A DNA stretch of 64,000 bases from Nitrospira sp. (lineage in GTDB: Bacteria > Nitrospirota > Nitrospiria > Nitrospirales > Nitrospiraceae): assembly GCA_024998685.1 (NCBI GenBank), contig JACOEH010000005.1, positions 62,001 through 126,000 of the forward strand, written 5' to 3'. Every line of letters starts with the position of its first letter. The first letter of the stretch is position 1. The notes under the pieces are model-generated. The model was not told the origin of the DNA, made no database searches, and saw only the letters and a program-made list of their open reading frames with translations. Shown here piece after piece: positions 17,840 through 26,584 of the stretch. The translations under genes and the position numbers were made by a program.

Positions 17840-18669
17840 GCGTGTCGCTGACAGACCGACGTGGCTGGCTACACGCAGAATGCACGACGCTCTCGCTTGT
17901 CCAGCGGTGTGCGTTGGTGGGGCTGGCCCGCTCCACGCACTATTATGAGCCGGCCCCCGAGCGTGACGAGAACCTGCTGCTGATGCGAGTGACCGACGAA
18001 CTGTTCTTGAAGCGGCCGTTTTATGGAGTCCCGCGGATGACGGATTGGTTGCGAACCCTGGGCCATCGGGTCAACCACAAGCGCGTCGCGCGCCTGATGC
18101 GCCGCATGAATCTGCAGGCAGTGGTGCCGGGGCCGCACACCAGCCAGCAGCATCCGACACACGTGGTGTATCCGTAGTTGCTGCGGGATCTGGTGGTGGA
18201 CCGGCCCAACTACGTGTGGTGCACCGATATCACGTATGTGCCGATGCGGCGGGGATTCGTGTATCTGGTGGCCGTACTGGACTGGTACAGTCGGTACGTG
18301 TTGGCCTGGGCGTTGTCGAACACGCTGGAGGCGCGATTCTGCCTGGAGGCTGTGGACCAGGCGCTGGCGAGCGGCCAGCCCCAGATTTTCAACACCGACC
18401 AAGGCGCGCAATTTACCGGTGCGGCCTTCACGGAGCGACTGACTGAGGCCAAGATCCGGATCAGCAGGGATGGGCGCGGCCGGGCGTTGGACAACGTCTT
18501 TGTGGAGCGTCTGTGGCGGAGTGTGAAGTACGAGGAGATCTATCTGCAGGACTACACCGATGGCGCGGCGGCCTGGCAGGGGTTGAGTCAATACTTGGCG
18601 TTCTATAACACGGCTCGCCGACACCAGAGCCTGGGCCGACGGACGCCAGCAGAGGTGCATTTCGGATGA
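17820..18669 (+). pseudogene. IS3-family transposase OrfB with amber stop
   Basis: Read in the -1 frame from the slippery run: HTH_21 region (LARSTHYYEPAPERDENLLL), then DDE core with Asp in WCTDITYV, Asp in FNTDQGAQFT and Glu in VFVERLWRSVKYEE. TAG at 18175-18177 replaces a codon in the conserved YPYLLRDL segment, cutting the protein before the catalytic core. Without suppression this copy cannot transpose by itself. Confidence 0.8.
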
Positions 18670-18893
18670 GACGGGGGATACTGGGGTATGGACCGACCGA
18701 CGATCGCCTTCTATAACCGATCCTGGAGCGTCGTTCAGTGCCGCTGCTGCATTCAAACCCCGACATGCGGTGCGTGGCCCACACCCACGAGGACCAAGCG
18801 GTCAGGAGTACGCTGAAGGAAAGGAGGACACAGGGGAAGGATCCATGAGCTTAATTCAGACGAAAACCTGTCCAAACAATGGGGGGAACCTCA

Positions 18894-19047
18894 CGGTTCC
18901 GCAAAAAAGGTCTATGGCTGGATGTGTGGATGCAGGGGTATAACAAGCAGCGGCCTCATCAAGGTCGCTGGTGCTACGGCAAAACGCCTGGGCAAACCTT
19001 TGCGGGATAGCGTGTCGCTCGCGAAGGAGAACATGCTCGTCGCCTAA
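18894..19047 (+). mobile_element. Older transposase, right fragment
   Basis: Continues the gene interrupted at 17481: LDVWMQGYNKQRPHQGRWCY then GKTPGQTF, the C-terminal end of an IS481/IS3-like transposase, with a stop at about 19009 and the remaining KENMLVA end at 19047. The nested order dates this fragment as older than the IS3 element. Confidence 0.65.
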
Positions 19048-19111
19048 CCTAGTGAGGAGTGACTGCCTGTCAAATGAAGTCGTGAGTTATACATATCAAC
19101 CGTATGGGGAA

Positions 19112-19140
19112 GATTTAAGGGGGGGCTGCCCCCTTAAATC
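19112..19140. terminator. 12-bp perfect stem-loop
   Basis: GATTTAAGGGGG (19112-19123) and its exact complement (19129-19140) enclose a five-base loop, followed on the plus strand by a T-rich stretch. It could stop transcription from the transposase side or, less likely, mark the end of a lost mobile element. Confidence 0.5.
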
Positions 19141-19154
19141 CTCTCACTTTTTAT

Positions 19155-19250
19155 TATAGCGTTGCCCACTCGTCTCAGAAGGCCGAATGGAATATCTGCA
19201 TCGCACCAGTATCTTAGTGAGAGCATCTGAGGTCGATGCGTAAACCTATA
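19155..19250 (-). repeat. Partial duplication of the 3' end of the Cys-His-Asp gene
   Basis: About 95 bases resemble 19308-19406, the last 33 codons of the following gene, at roughly three quarters identity (shared AAGGCCGAATG, TATCTGCATC and GATGCGTA). The copy has indels and no open frame. It suggests that a second, paralogous gene once stood here and was erased. Confidence 0.55.
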
Positions 19251-19287
19251 GAACAGGCATCCGTCCCTTTCTTTCACTCCTCTTCTT

Positions 19288-20193
19288 TCAAGCCGCTTTT
19301 TTCTCCTCTCGTATCTTGGCCCATTCAGCTAAGAAGGCCGAATGCACTATCTGCATCACGCCTGTTATCTTGGTGAGATTCTCTTGTGTTGATGCGTAGG
19401 TGTAGGATCCTACTTTTACTTCAGGCATACTCGCACTTGTTTGCCCTACATTATTCACGTTTGTTCCATCGTAATGTAGGTTGCCGCGCAAGTCTGGAAA
19501 TGAGCAACCTAACCATGGATCACACACACAATACGAGGCTACAGTTCCTTTATCATTCTTGTAGCCATTGTTGGAAACGATCACATAAGCATGGTCAAAG
19601 TGTGTGCCATGGTACCAGCCCACGGTCAAACCACTCGCTGCGGTATACAGATCTTGGAACTTGCCGTCTTTAGGGAACGTGGCCAGCAGCAGATAGGCTA
19701 AGAGCGATGTTTCGCCACAATTGCCGGTGGCATTGCTCGCCGCTCTCACCGCTAAAGTTTCATAGGTCTGCTTGCTGCTCGTGTCCAGGACACCTGCTTC
19801 CTGTTGCCAGCTAGGATGTGGGTTCTTGCCATCATTCCATAAGGGTGCGTATATCTTGAAAGTGTTATAGACCGCAGTTTGCTTTTGAATGTTTAACGCG
19901 GATTGTTGAGGAGGAGTTAAGGCGCTTCCCCAATTGGTTGGTTTCTTGTCGCCATTGGCGATTAATTGATACACTGCACCTACTCTTGCTACCCCCAAAA
20001 AATCGACCATGGTTCCGAGCCATGACCCGCGGGTTTTCTTGAGATTATCGAGGTCATCCAATCGCAACCCGAGGTCGGTTCCAATTTGTCTGATCCCCGC
20101 TCCATAACTATTTAAGTTGCTGCTGCCGGTGATGAACGTTCTTACGGCTAAGGCTGCAGCGGTGCAATAATTTGTCATATCTGTTTTGTTCAT
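19288..20193 (-). CDS. Papain-like Cys-His-Asp protein (candidate effector peptidase/deamidase)
   Basis: A 301-residue protein from ATG 20193 with a strong AAAGGAGGAG ribosome site. The spacing GNCGETSLLAYLL (Cys159), FDHAYVIVSN (His201), VCDPWLG (Asp225) is the classic arrangement of papain-like peptidases, transglutaminases and bacterial effector deamidases. No signal peptide; the first 100 residues are helical. A hairpin (20220-20265) lies just before its ribosome site. It is downstream of a 499-residue unrecognised gene with a 146-base gap. Substrate unknown; an inactive papain-fold protein is possible but all three residues are present. Confidence 0.65.
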   Translation of the reverse strand: MNKTDMTNYCTAAALAVRTFITGSSNLNSYGAGIRQIGTDLGLRLDDLDNLKKTRGSWLGTMVDFLGVARVGAVYQLIANGDKKPTNWGSALTPPQQSALNIQKQTAVYNTFKIYAPLWNDGKNPHPSWQQEAGVLDTSSKQTYETLAVRAASNATGNCGETSLLAYLLLATFPKDGKFQDLYTAASGLTVGWYHGTHFDHAYVIVSNNGYKNDKGTVASYCVCDPWLGCSFPDLRGNLHYDGTNVNNVGQTSASMPEVKVGSYTYASTQENLTKITGVMQIVHSAFLAEWAKIREEKKAA

Positions 20194-20219
20194 GATTGTT
20201 GGACTCCTCCTTTGATACG

Positions 20220-20265
20220 GGCGCAGCCCCTCAGAGGGCCCACGGTTGGCCGATGGGACTGCGCC
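20220..20265 (-). promoter_or_regulatory. Leader hairpin before the Cys-His-Asp gene
   Basis: GGCGCAG (20220-20226) pairs with CTGCGCC (20259-20265), extended inward by CCC/GGG. It lies about ten bases upstream of the ribosome site on the minus-strand transcript. It could attenuate read-through from the 499-residue gene or protect the mRNA 5' end. Confidence 0.45.
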
Positions 20266-20339
20266 AGTTGCGTATGTCTTATTGTCACGATCTAACTACT
20301 GAACAAGGTAATCAACGGATGTATTCTCATTTGGTTGTA

Positions 20340-21839
20340 TTATGACCCTGAACTGGATCCACTACCTGAACTCGATCCGGAGCCGGCCGGTTGACTATCG
20401 TCGGCGCTGCCGGCTTGATTGAACTTGTTGGGATAGTACTTCGCCATCCATGCACGCGCAATCATGCCTTGCGTGATGGGCTTTAGGAAGTAATTGATGG
20501 GCACGCCGATGTTGTCGCCGCCCGACACGCATCTCTGAATATAATCATCCATGGCGGTCATCAAGGAATTGGTATCGATAATCTTATTCGCTCCATCATC
20601 GACCGCCTGAAGACCACTAATGGCCGCCGTGATTTTTGAGTTTTGAAGCGACAATAACTGTGCACCGGTTCTTGCCGCGTCGGCGGCCGATGCGACCGTT
20701 GTTTGAGCACCGATCGTGGCACCTTGTAAATTGGCCAACTGCTCCATGTCTTTTGCGGGGTCAAAGTTTGCGAATGACTGCACACCAATTCTGACTTCAT
20801 TTGATTTGATTGAGGGAATGATGCCCATGGTGATCGCTGAGCAATGCGATTGGATATTTTGCGTGCTCAAAAGATCTTTGGCGCTGCTTGAGAAAGAGTC
20901 ATTCACGCCAAATGCTCCGGTCTCAGAGGCGAACCACCCACCTACCTCGAACGCCGCCTGCATGGATGATGCGACAGATTCCATGCTCTGTGATGAGGAG
21001 GTCTTTGTCGTATTGAGGACATGCACCATGCCGACAAAAGAAGACCCATATGTGGCGCCAGAAAGGATGCTGAATGACTTTTCGCCTTTGGTCTCAGCGG
21101 TCGCCTCAATTTTGGCGATGGAGGCGGGATCATTGGTGTTAATCATCTTGTCAGGGAACAGGTGGTTCCATGCTCGAACGGCTTTATCGACATCCAGAAT
21201 AAATGGCGCGAAGACCTGAGAAGTTTTATGGGTACAGGTGATACAAAACACGAGCGTACCGGAAAGGCTATGGCGGGAATGCTGACTATTGACCTGCGAT
21301 TGTGCCGACGCAGAGGCCTGCCCGGAAAACTTGTCACCAAAGATACTCAGTGAGTCACTAACAAACGAGGCAATGGTCGCGGCATGCGAGGCTGAGGACT
21401 CAGTGTTTTCATCATAGGAGAAATATTGCACGTTCATTTCCATGGTATCTGCGGAGAGCGGCATTTGCTTTAAAGCACTTTTGTTGTAATCGATCGGACT
21501 TTCAATCTCTTCGCTGACTCCCAGGATCTTGGCGCGTAACGGGGCGATAGCGGTTTCTGCTTTGACTTTCGCTTTGCCATACTCGGTGGCCGCTTTTTGT
21601 ATTTGTTTTCCGATGTCAACGGATTCCGCTAACAAATCATCAGGGGTGATCTGCACATTCATCATTTCTTGAATGGTCATATCGATGCTGCGCTTGAGGG
21701 TAATCATGGCATTTAAATTTGCCTGTGCGGCATCGGCGGGGGCTTGCAGCTGCGCCATCTGCAAGATGTTTGCGAGCTTGTCTTGTGGTACAACGTTACC
21801 CAAAGTCAGTGCGGGGTCGTACGGAATTGTTGATGGCAT
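20340..21839 (-). CDS. 499-residue unrecognised protein with Gly/Ser tail
   Basis: Starts at ATG 21839 after AAGGATG. Residues 60-130 are predicted helical with many Ala/Lys/Glu; residues 150-330 are Ser-rich with alternating hydrophobics (SFSILSGATYGSSFVGMVHV, about 260-280; WFASETGAFGV, about 310), a look seen in pore-forming or surface-assembly proteins; the last 20 residues are only Gly and Ser. No signal peptide. I recall similar uncharacterised proteins in scattered bacteria and fungi but cannot name a family. The neighbouring papain-like gene may be its partner. Confidence 0.65.
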   Translation of the reverse strand: MPSTIPYDPALTLGNVVPQDKLANILQMAQLQAPADAAQANLNAMITLKRSIDMTIQEMMNVQITPDDLLAESVDIGKQIQKAATEYGKAKVKAETAIAPLRAKILGVSEEIESPIDYNKSALKQMPLSADTMEMNVQYFSYDENTESSASHAATIASFVSDSLSIFGDKFSGQASASAQSQVNSQHSRHSLSGTLVFCITCTHKTSQVFAPFILDVDKAVRAWNHLFPDKMINTNDPASIAKIEATAETKGEKSFSILSGATYGSSFVGMVHVLNTTKTSSSQSMESVASSMQAAFEVGGWFASETGAFGVNDSFSSSAKDLLSTQNIQSHCSAITMGIIPSIKSNEVRIGVQSFANFDPAKDMEQLANLQGATIGAQTTVASAADAARTGAQLLSLQNSKITAAISGLQAVDDGANKIIDTNSLMTAMDDYIQRCVSGGDNIGVPINYFLKPITQGMIARAWMAKYYPNKFNQAGSADDSQPAGSGSSSGSGSSSGS

Positions 21840-22324
21840 AGCTCACATCCTTTCTTGGCGCCAAAAAATGAACGGCATCTCATGCATGGCGCATGCAAGA
21901 GGTGCGGGGATGTCTGTGGGAAGAAGCTCGTTAGGGGGGGACATTTCGGAGGATCTGGATCAAGGAGGATTCGTTGACGAGCATCTCGATCTGTTCTCGA
22001 TGTCATCTCAACATGGAACCTAGTAAAGCTATCTGAGGTTTTGGAAATGTCAAATGCCAGGACAAACAATCACAATCTGATTGATGGTGAGGTGAAGAGT
22101 GGAGTGTGAAGCGAGGCAGGGTGACGATTGAGCGGGGTTCACATAGGTGATGGCTCGACGGAGTGGGGAGTGCTGGGCGAACTGAAACGGTGTCCGCTCT
22201 ACCAGGACGGGAGAATATTGGCGGGTCTACCCATACCACTGATTCCAGGCCCACGGAAGTTCCCCGCTCTCTTTACGCCGACGCCCGACGGGGCAGTCCA
22301 ATGAAGCTCCAAGTCCAGGCCGCC
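21840..22324. other. Intergenic stretch, likely promoter region
   Basis: No supported gene. It contains the upstream region of the 499-residue gene on the minus strand. Short frames on both strands show no family pattern. Confidence 0.35.
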
Positions 22325-22790
22325 TCAATAGCAGTCGGTGACTGTATTGGGTCCCACCCGATTGCTCAAATAGGTTTTCCCATCGCTGTAGTTGCGGAAG
22401 GTCGTCCCATCGATCGAGTGATGTGTGCTCGTGGTGCCGTCCTGCCAGGTACCGAAGGTGGTGTTACCAATCTGATTCGTAGAGCCCCTCACGCTTGGAT
22501 CTAAACCGGAACAGATAGCGATCCTCCAATTCGGCTACGCGTGGTGTTGGAGCCATCGCTGAAAGTGTAGAAGTCGGTGCTGCCGACGGATTGCCGTCAC
22601 CCTGGCCGTGTCGAAGTTGTAGAACGTCGAGTAGCCGAGGTTGGGACTGGAATCCGACTTGAAAAAGCTTTTGGCGGCACTGCTGATTTTTGGTTGCGCT
22701 TACAATCTTCCTATGGCCTCGCACAGGCCTCACCTCCTCACCTGTCTCATAAGTGATAACTTCTGAAACACTTCCTGAACCCGGCATGAA
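22325..22790 (-). pseudogene. Degraded gene for FSDGS-repeat protein
   Basis: Reading across frames on the minus strand gives NFDTARVTAI, FYTFSDGSNTTRSRIGGSL, GNTTFGTWQDGTTSTHHSID and FRNYSDGKTYLSNRVGPNTV ending in DCY at 22325. The recurring (Y/F)SDG(S/K) beta-type unit resembles small secreted repeat proteins. At least two frame changes separate the pieces, so it is probably broken. No function is known. Confidence 0.35.
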
Positions 22791-23043
22791 TCTCGGAGTC
22801 GCCTATCCGACTAATGGTAGCAAATCGCTCAGGCCGCACATGCACACTGTCTCACTGTATCAAAATTCATACATAATCACTGCCCGTAAAGGCTCTATTT
22901 ACTTTAATAACATATAAGTAAATGTACTGACATAGAACTTGCATGTAGCCGAGCCTTTAATTGACACCCTCACCTCAACGCGGCATTACGGTGGTTGCAC
23001 CATCGTTGAACCGCCGTCACTGTTGCAGAAAGCGGGTAGTGTT

Positions 23044-23208
23044 ATGGAACCCCTGCGGCAAGAAGTTCATGAATTTGCCAGCGCCTCAGAAAAGTTACTT
23101 GGCTATGCTGTCAAATTAGAGGAACTCACGGTGATGGAACAAAGGCTCATTGAATATTATGTATCTGCGGTTGGCGAGAAGTTTACGGCCACTATTAAAG
23201 CAGGCTAG
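23044..23208 (+). CDS. Small acidic helical protein
   Basis: From ATG 23044 a 54-residue protein (MEPLRQEVHEFASASEKLLG) with strong helical character and no cysteine. An upstream in-frame start at 22939 would give 89 residues but the added part looks random. No family recognised. It stands alone between the repeat-protein debris and an IS5 remnant. Confidence 0.4.
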   Translation: MEPLRQEVHEFASASEKLLGYAVKLEELTVMEQRLIEYYVSAVGEKFTATIKAG

Positions 23209-23474
23209 ACCGCTGCTCTTCACAACATAGTTCCTTGTTAAGTGGCAACCCCTCCCCCGTGTTCCACCAGACGGCGGATAGAAAGTTTCCCCTGTTCTTT
23301 TCGTGCCTGTGCAAGGTCGTAGGCTGATTGCATGGGTATCCGTCGTTTCCGGATGCGGAACACTATGAAATCGCTAAAGGCTATGAATCAATACTTTATC
23401 TTAAGTGATTATTATTTATTCACTGTCCGTAATGTGCTGCGGGTAGCGCAGCACGGAACCAGGAGGCGTCTCCA

Positions 23475-23830
23475 TGCACAACAGATCTTTGCGGAAGTCC
23501 CCTTCGAGCAGTATCGCAAATCCACCCGCCACGAGCGGTTTCCCGACGAAATGAATCGTGTCGTACAGCCAGATGTTACCGGAGTTGCTGCATGATCAGG
23601 AGGCGCGGGTGTGGGGCGATGCCGCCTATAGGGGGCAGCGCGACGTGATCCGGCACCACGCGCCTCATGCGAAGAGCTTCATTCAAACGAAAGCCCATCG
23701 CCATCAACCGCTGAGTGAGGAAGAGCGAGCCAAGAACCGGACGAAATCAAAAGTTACGGGCCCAAAGTCGAGCATGCATTCTTAGTGATCAAGCGGATCT
23801 TCGGGTGGAAGCCTGAATTAATCAGACTTC
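23475..23830 (+). mobile_element. IS5-family transposase remnant with internal deletion
   Basis: The N-terminus (FAEVPFEQYRKSTRHERFPD, NRVV, 23486-23570) is directly joined near 23573 to the C-terminal third (ARVWGDAAYRGQRDVIRHHA, then ERAKNRTKSKV) in another frame. The middle, including the first catalytic Asp regions, is deleted. A later frame slip follows near 23757. No inverted repeats were identified. Confidence 0.7.
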
Positions 23831-23986
23831 CTTAAATAAATTATTTCATAAGTGGTCGTAATTGGAAACATCGGTCTTCAAATATTTACCTATCAGTAGG
23901 CCAGCCACTCGAAACCACGAATACAATACGATGGAAGGTAGCAAAGCAATGAAAAAACCGGATGAGCTGGAAGGGTGTCCGTCAAA

Positions 23987-24209
23987 CGTGACCCCATAAT
24001 GGGATGCCCCACATTCGGCAAGACGATCTGCATGCCACGGGTCCGCCACCTCATCGGATCTCTTTCACCATTCCACGTCGGGACAGGAGCCGGATCACCC
24101 CATAGCCTTTTTCGATATATTCTTCATTCAGCTTCCTTCCGTAGGAAAGGAGTCTTTCAAGGAAGCTGGACCACCGTGACGGTCCAATGGGCATTGCTGG
24201 CGATCCGTA
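23987..24209. repeat. Dispersed repeat, copy 2
   Basis: Second copy of the 17123-17346 repeat. Its right end (24157-24209) is the 3' end of the secreted-protein gene on the minus strand; the left 170 bases are downstream of that gene. This copy is attached to an intact gene and is the likely parental form. Confidence 0.7.
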
Positions 24210-24486
24210 AACTGTAGGTCCCGCCTTTCGCGTAATATGTCGCACCCCCCGCATCGCCCATCGAATGCCCCAACGCTTCCAGTGGTTGCCCCTGAGCATC
24301 GATTAGAAAGAGCGAGAGTTCATTTGTCGTGGTCCATCGCACTTCCCATCCATCTTTTACGGTGAAGGGCCGCGTCGTCCGGGAACCGCTTCCAGTCAGC
24401 TCCACCACAATCTGTTCGTCCGCAGCGAGTACCACGCCTGCGAGCAGCAGCCAGCCGCAGAGTACCGCACCGATGAGTTGATACAT
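24157..24486 (-). CDS. Small secreted protein
   Basis: A 109-residue protein starting at ATG 24486 after GGAGG. A signal peptide (MYQLIGAVLCGWLLLAGVVL, cleavage near AADEQ) leads to a beta-rich domain with RPFTVKDGWEVRWTT and YAKGGTYSLRIASNAHWTV, the look of a small jelly-roll or C2-like secreted domain. Function unknown. Its 3' end is duplicated at 17123-17346. Confidence 0.65.
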   Translation of the reverse strand: MYQLIGAVLCGWLLLAGVVLAADEQIVVELTGSGSRTTRPFTVKDGWEVRWTTTNELSLFLIDAQGQPLEALGHSMGDAGGATYYAKGGTYSLRIASNAHWTVTVVQLP

Positions 24487-24554
24487 GTCCGCCTCCTGTC
24501 ATGGATGGGATGCAGTTGAAGTATGGTAGGCCCGGGCCCCGCATCACCCGTGTT

Positions 24555-25043
24555 TCACCGATCAGGGGACCGATTGCCACGCCGGGCTTTTCGGAACTCC
24601 CAGGGCGGTGTGGGATGCGGGTCCGCCCACAACCCTTTTTGTGCCAGTCCTGCCTCGGCTTCGAGCGCTGCCAACATGACATCATCCGGCGCATACTTTC
24701 GATACCACCAACACCAGCCCTCTTTGACCAGCGTGTAATTGACGTTGGTTCCATCCGCGAGAAGGACATCGGCCAGGATACGCCCATACTTGTCTTTGCC
24801 GTGAATCTGAAGTGTCACCTCTAACGCGAAGACCAACGCTGAAGTCGCTTGCTTGGCATTGTTGCCGTACGGCTGGCCCTTCTCAGGGCAATCGATGCCT
24901 TGCAAACGGATACGTTGCGCATTCCCATTATGCAGGACTTCAATCGTATCCCCGTCAAGGACCCCCACGACTTCGCCAGTGAACGCGCGGGCGGAATCAG
25001 CACTGAAGAGAACGAGCAGAACGAGGAAGGTCAGTCGTCTCAT
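24555..25043 (-). CDS. Secreted thermonuclease (SNase family)
   Basis: A 162-residue protein with a signal peptide (residues 1-20) and a staphylococcal-nuclease OB-fold: VVGVLDGDTIEV (metal-binding Asp), RIRLQGIDCPEKGQPYG (catalytic Arg and Glu) and KDKYGRILADV (second catalytic Arg). These enzymes cut DNA and RNA with calcium. Residues after WCWWYRKYAP form the C-terminal helix. Likely periplasmic or extracellular. It is part of a minus-strand cluster with an HhH DNA-binding protein. Confidence 0.85.
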   Translation of the reverse strand: MRRLTFLVLLVLFSADSARAFTGEVVGVLDGDTIEVLHNGNAQRIRLQGIDCPEKGQPYGNNAKQATSALVFALEVTLQIHGKDKYGRILADVLLADGTNVNYTLVKEGWCWWYRKYAPDDVMLAALEAEAGLAQKGLWADPHPTPPWEFRKARRGNRSPDR

Positions 25044-25067
25044 GAACCTTGTTACGTCCGTCCAAGC

Positions 25068-25370
25068 CTACTTCTGCTTCGCCACAATCTTGTCTTTGAT
25101 CTTGTCATAGGTCGCGTGTGGGATCACCTTCTTCTGGACCAGTTCATCCTTCCGGGCATAGGGTCGGTTCTTGATGATCTTGTCGGCATAGGCCTCACCG
25201 ATTCCCGAAAGTCCTTTGAGCTGATCTGCCGTGGCGCTGTTGAGATCAAGGAGATCGGCTGCATAAACCATGGTGGGATTCGCTACACTCAGAGGAAAAC
25301 CCGGCACTATCCCAAAGAGGAGTACCCTGAGACTGGCAGTGATGACCCATGCTCTTGCGGTTGCGAACAC
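25068..25370 (-). CDS. Helix-hairpin-helix (ComEA-like) protein
   Basis: A 100-residue protein from GTG 25370 preceded by GGAGG. An N-terminal hydrophobic segment (residues 8-38) would export or anchor it. The rest is one HhH DNA-binding unit: LDLNSATADQLKGLSGIGEA then YADKIIKNRPY, as in ComEA-type DNA receptors. It lies 24 bases upstream of the nuclease gene, so both may act on external DNA. Confidence 0.75.
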   Translation of the reverse strand: MFATARAWVITASLRVLLFGIVPGFPLSVANPTMVYAADLLDLNSATADQLKGLSGIGEAYADKIIKNRPYARKDELVQKKVIPHATYDKIKDKIVAKQK

Positions 25371-25384
25371 TCAGTCCTCCTTCG

Positions 25385-25735
25385 TCAATGTGTCGTGCCT
25401 CGTGTCATTCTGGCCCCCATCTCGATCATTCTTCCAATCTGGTCCAATAATTCTAAAGACTGCCTGGAATCCATGCCATGCGCGTTCAGGACGGCCAGCA
25501 TATCATCAATGACCTTCTCTTCGGTTTGCGACAGCATATACGGCGACGGAAACACGGTCTCAGGGATTTGAGCCCGTGGTCGTGTTCTGCGTAACTCGGC
25601 GATGATGTCATACAGGTCCTGTTTCGTACACACCCCTTTCCGCTCCAAGACTTCGACCAGCGCCGCGATCTCCCACATATTGGAAATCGTGGCTTCCTCA
25701 AGGGACATCGTTTCCCGCTTGGGTCGGCCACTCAT
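25385..25735 (-). CDS. Unrecognised 116-residue helical protein
   Basis: Starts at ATG 25735, overlapping the PilZ stop (ATGA), hence translationally coupled. Residues 10-40 (EEATISNMWEIAALVEVLE) and 75-110 are helical. The pattern ERKGVCTKQDLYDII resembles small proteins often found beside PilZ or receiver genes, without known function. Confidence 0.6.
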   Translation of the reverse strand: MSGRPKRETMSLEEATISNMWEIAALVEVLERKGVCTKQDLYDIIAELRRTRPRAQIPETVFPSPYMLSQTEEKVIDDMLAVLNAHGMDSRQSLELLDQIGRMIEMGARMTRGTTH

Positions 25736-26049
25736 AACGCCTGGATGCGCGCCTGAATGTAGGTCCTGAGACACGCGTGCGCCATCTTGTTCATCGCCAG
25801 GGTCTCTATCCCGCATTCTTCGCCTCTCACCCATCGGACTACCCCGGCTAGTACCTCAATGTATTGATTCGTCGGCAGGGTCATGGAGAGCGAGCAAATG
25901 TCACCGACGGCTAACGGAAGATCTCCCGAGAGGCGCCATCCCGCAGAGGAGAGATTCCAGATTATCCCTTGTCCCTCTTGAGACCAGTTTTCATACGTCG
26001 TCGGGATGACGACAGGGAACCGACGGTAGGGACGCAGGACAAACGCCAT
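25732..26049 (-). CDS. PilZ-domain protein
   Basis: The start chosen is ATG 26049 (MAFVLRPYRRFPVVIPTTYE) because CTTGAGGTCGCT precedes it; an ATG seven codons upstream is the alternative. The RRFPVV and NLSSAGWRLSGD motifs match the PilZ fold, which usually binds cyclic di-GMP; the canonical D/NxSxxG is present as NLSSAG. Cys-containing C-terminal helix. It is coupled with the next gene. Confidence 0.75.
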   Translation of the reverse strand: MAFVLRPYRRFPVVIPTTYENWSQEGQGIIWNLSSAGWRLSGDLPLAVGDICSLSMTLPTNQYIEVLAGVVRWVRGEECGIETLAMNKMAHACLRTYIQARIQAL

Positions 26050-26168
26050 AGCGACCTCAAGAGAGGCCAAATTCTAGGAGGCCGGAGGCGTGATACGCAA
26101 TAGGCCTTTGGGAGGAGGGTCCGAGAATGCAGCCGGTACGCCAAGCACCGCTTGATGCGCAATCGCCG

Positions 26169-26555
26169 CTAGTGCTGCAATTCATACTGCACCGCGTGCA
26201 GCAATGAAGGGAGATCGAGCGGTTTCACAAAGGTCTGCCGCGCACCGAGGAGCTTGGCTTTCGATAATTCGTCTACAGAACGTCCGCTCATGGCAATCAC
26301 CTTCACATCCAGGAAGGCGCGGGTCAATTCCAAGATGACGTCCAGTCCGTTCATCTCCGGCATCTCCAGATCCGTAATGACTAAGTCCACGGGCTGAGCG
26401 CGGAACCGTTCCAGGCCCTCCCGTCCGTTGACGGCCTCGCAGACCTGATACCCGGCATCTTCCAGCACCCGTGCGAGCAGCATGCGCACGGACGTGTGAT
26501 CCTCAATGATCAGAATGGTCGCAGGCCTCCTCATCCGCTCGTCCCGTTCTCCCAT
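26169..26555 (-). CDS. CheY-like response regulator
   Basis: A 128-residue stand-alone receiver with ILIIEDHTSVRMLLARVLED, phospho-acceptor in LVITDLEMPEMNGLDVI and switch residues AMSGRS and FVKPLDLPSLLHAV. GGGAG stands five bases before ATG 26555. There is no output domain. It lies between the PilZ and zinc-ribbon genes, so may be part of a signalling cluster. Confidence 0.85.
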   Translation of the reverse strand: MGERDERMRRPATILIIEDHTSVRMLLARVLEDAGYQVCEAVNGREGLERFRAQPVDLVITDLEMPEMNGLDVILELTRAFLDVKVIAMSGRSVDELSKAKLLGARQTFVKPLDLPSLLHAVQYELQH

Positions 26556-26584
26556 GAAAGCTCCCTTCTCAGAGCGACCGCTCT

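Larger units (their letters stand above)
17482..18893 (+). mobile_element. IS3-family element with 28-bp inverted repeats
   Basis: Left end 17482-17509 (TGAAGTTATCCCCGTTTTTT and following) and right end 18866-18893 are imperfect inverted repeats sharing TTTGGACAGGT. Total 1412 bp with OrfA, an A8 slippery run and OrfB. No clear target duplication is visible (flanks ggg and cgg). The element sits inside an older transposase gene. Confidence 0.8.

Noticed and set aside
22325-22790. Rhs-type toxin repeats
   Set aside because: The unit is FSDGS-like and short, without the YD repeats or core hairpin of Rhs proteins.
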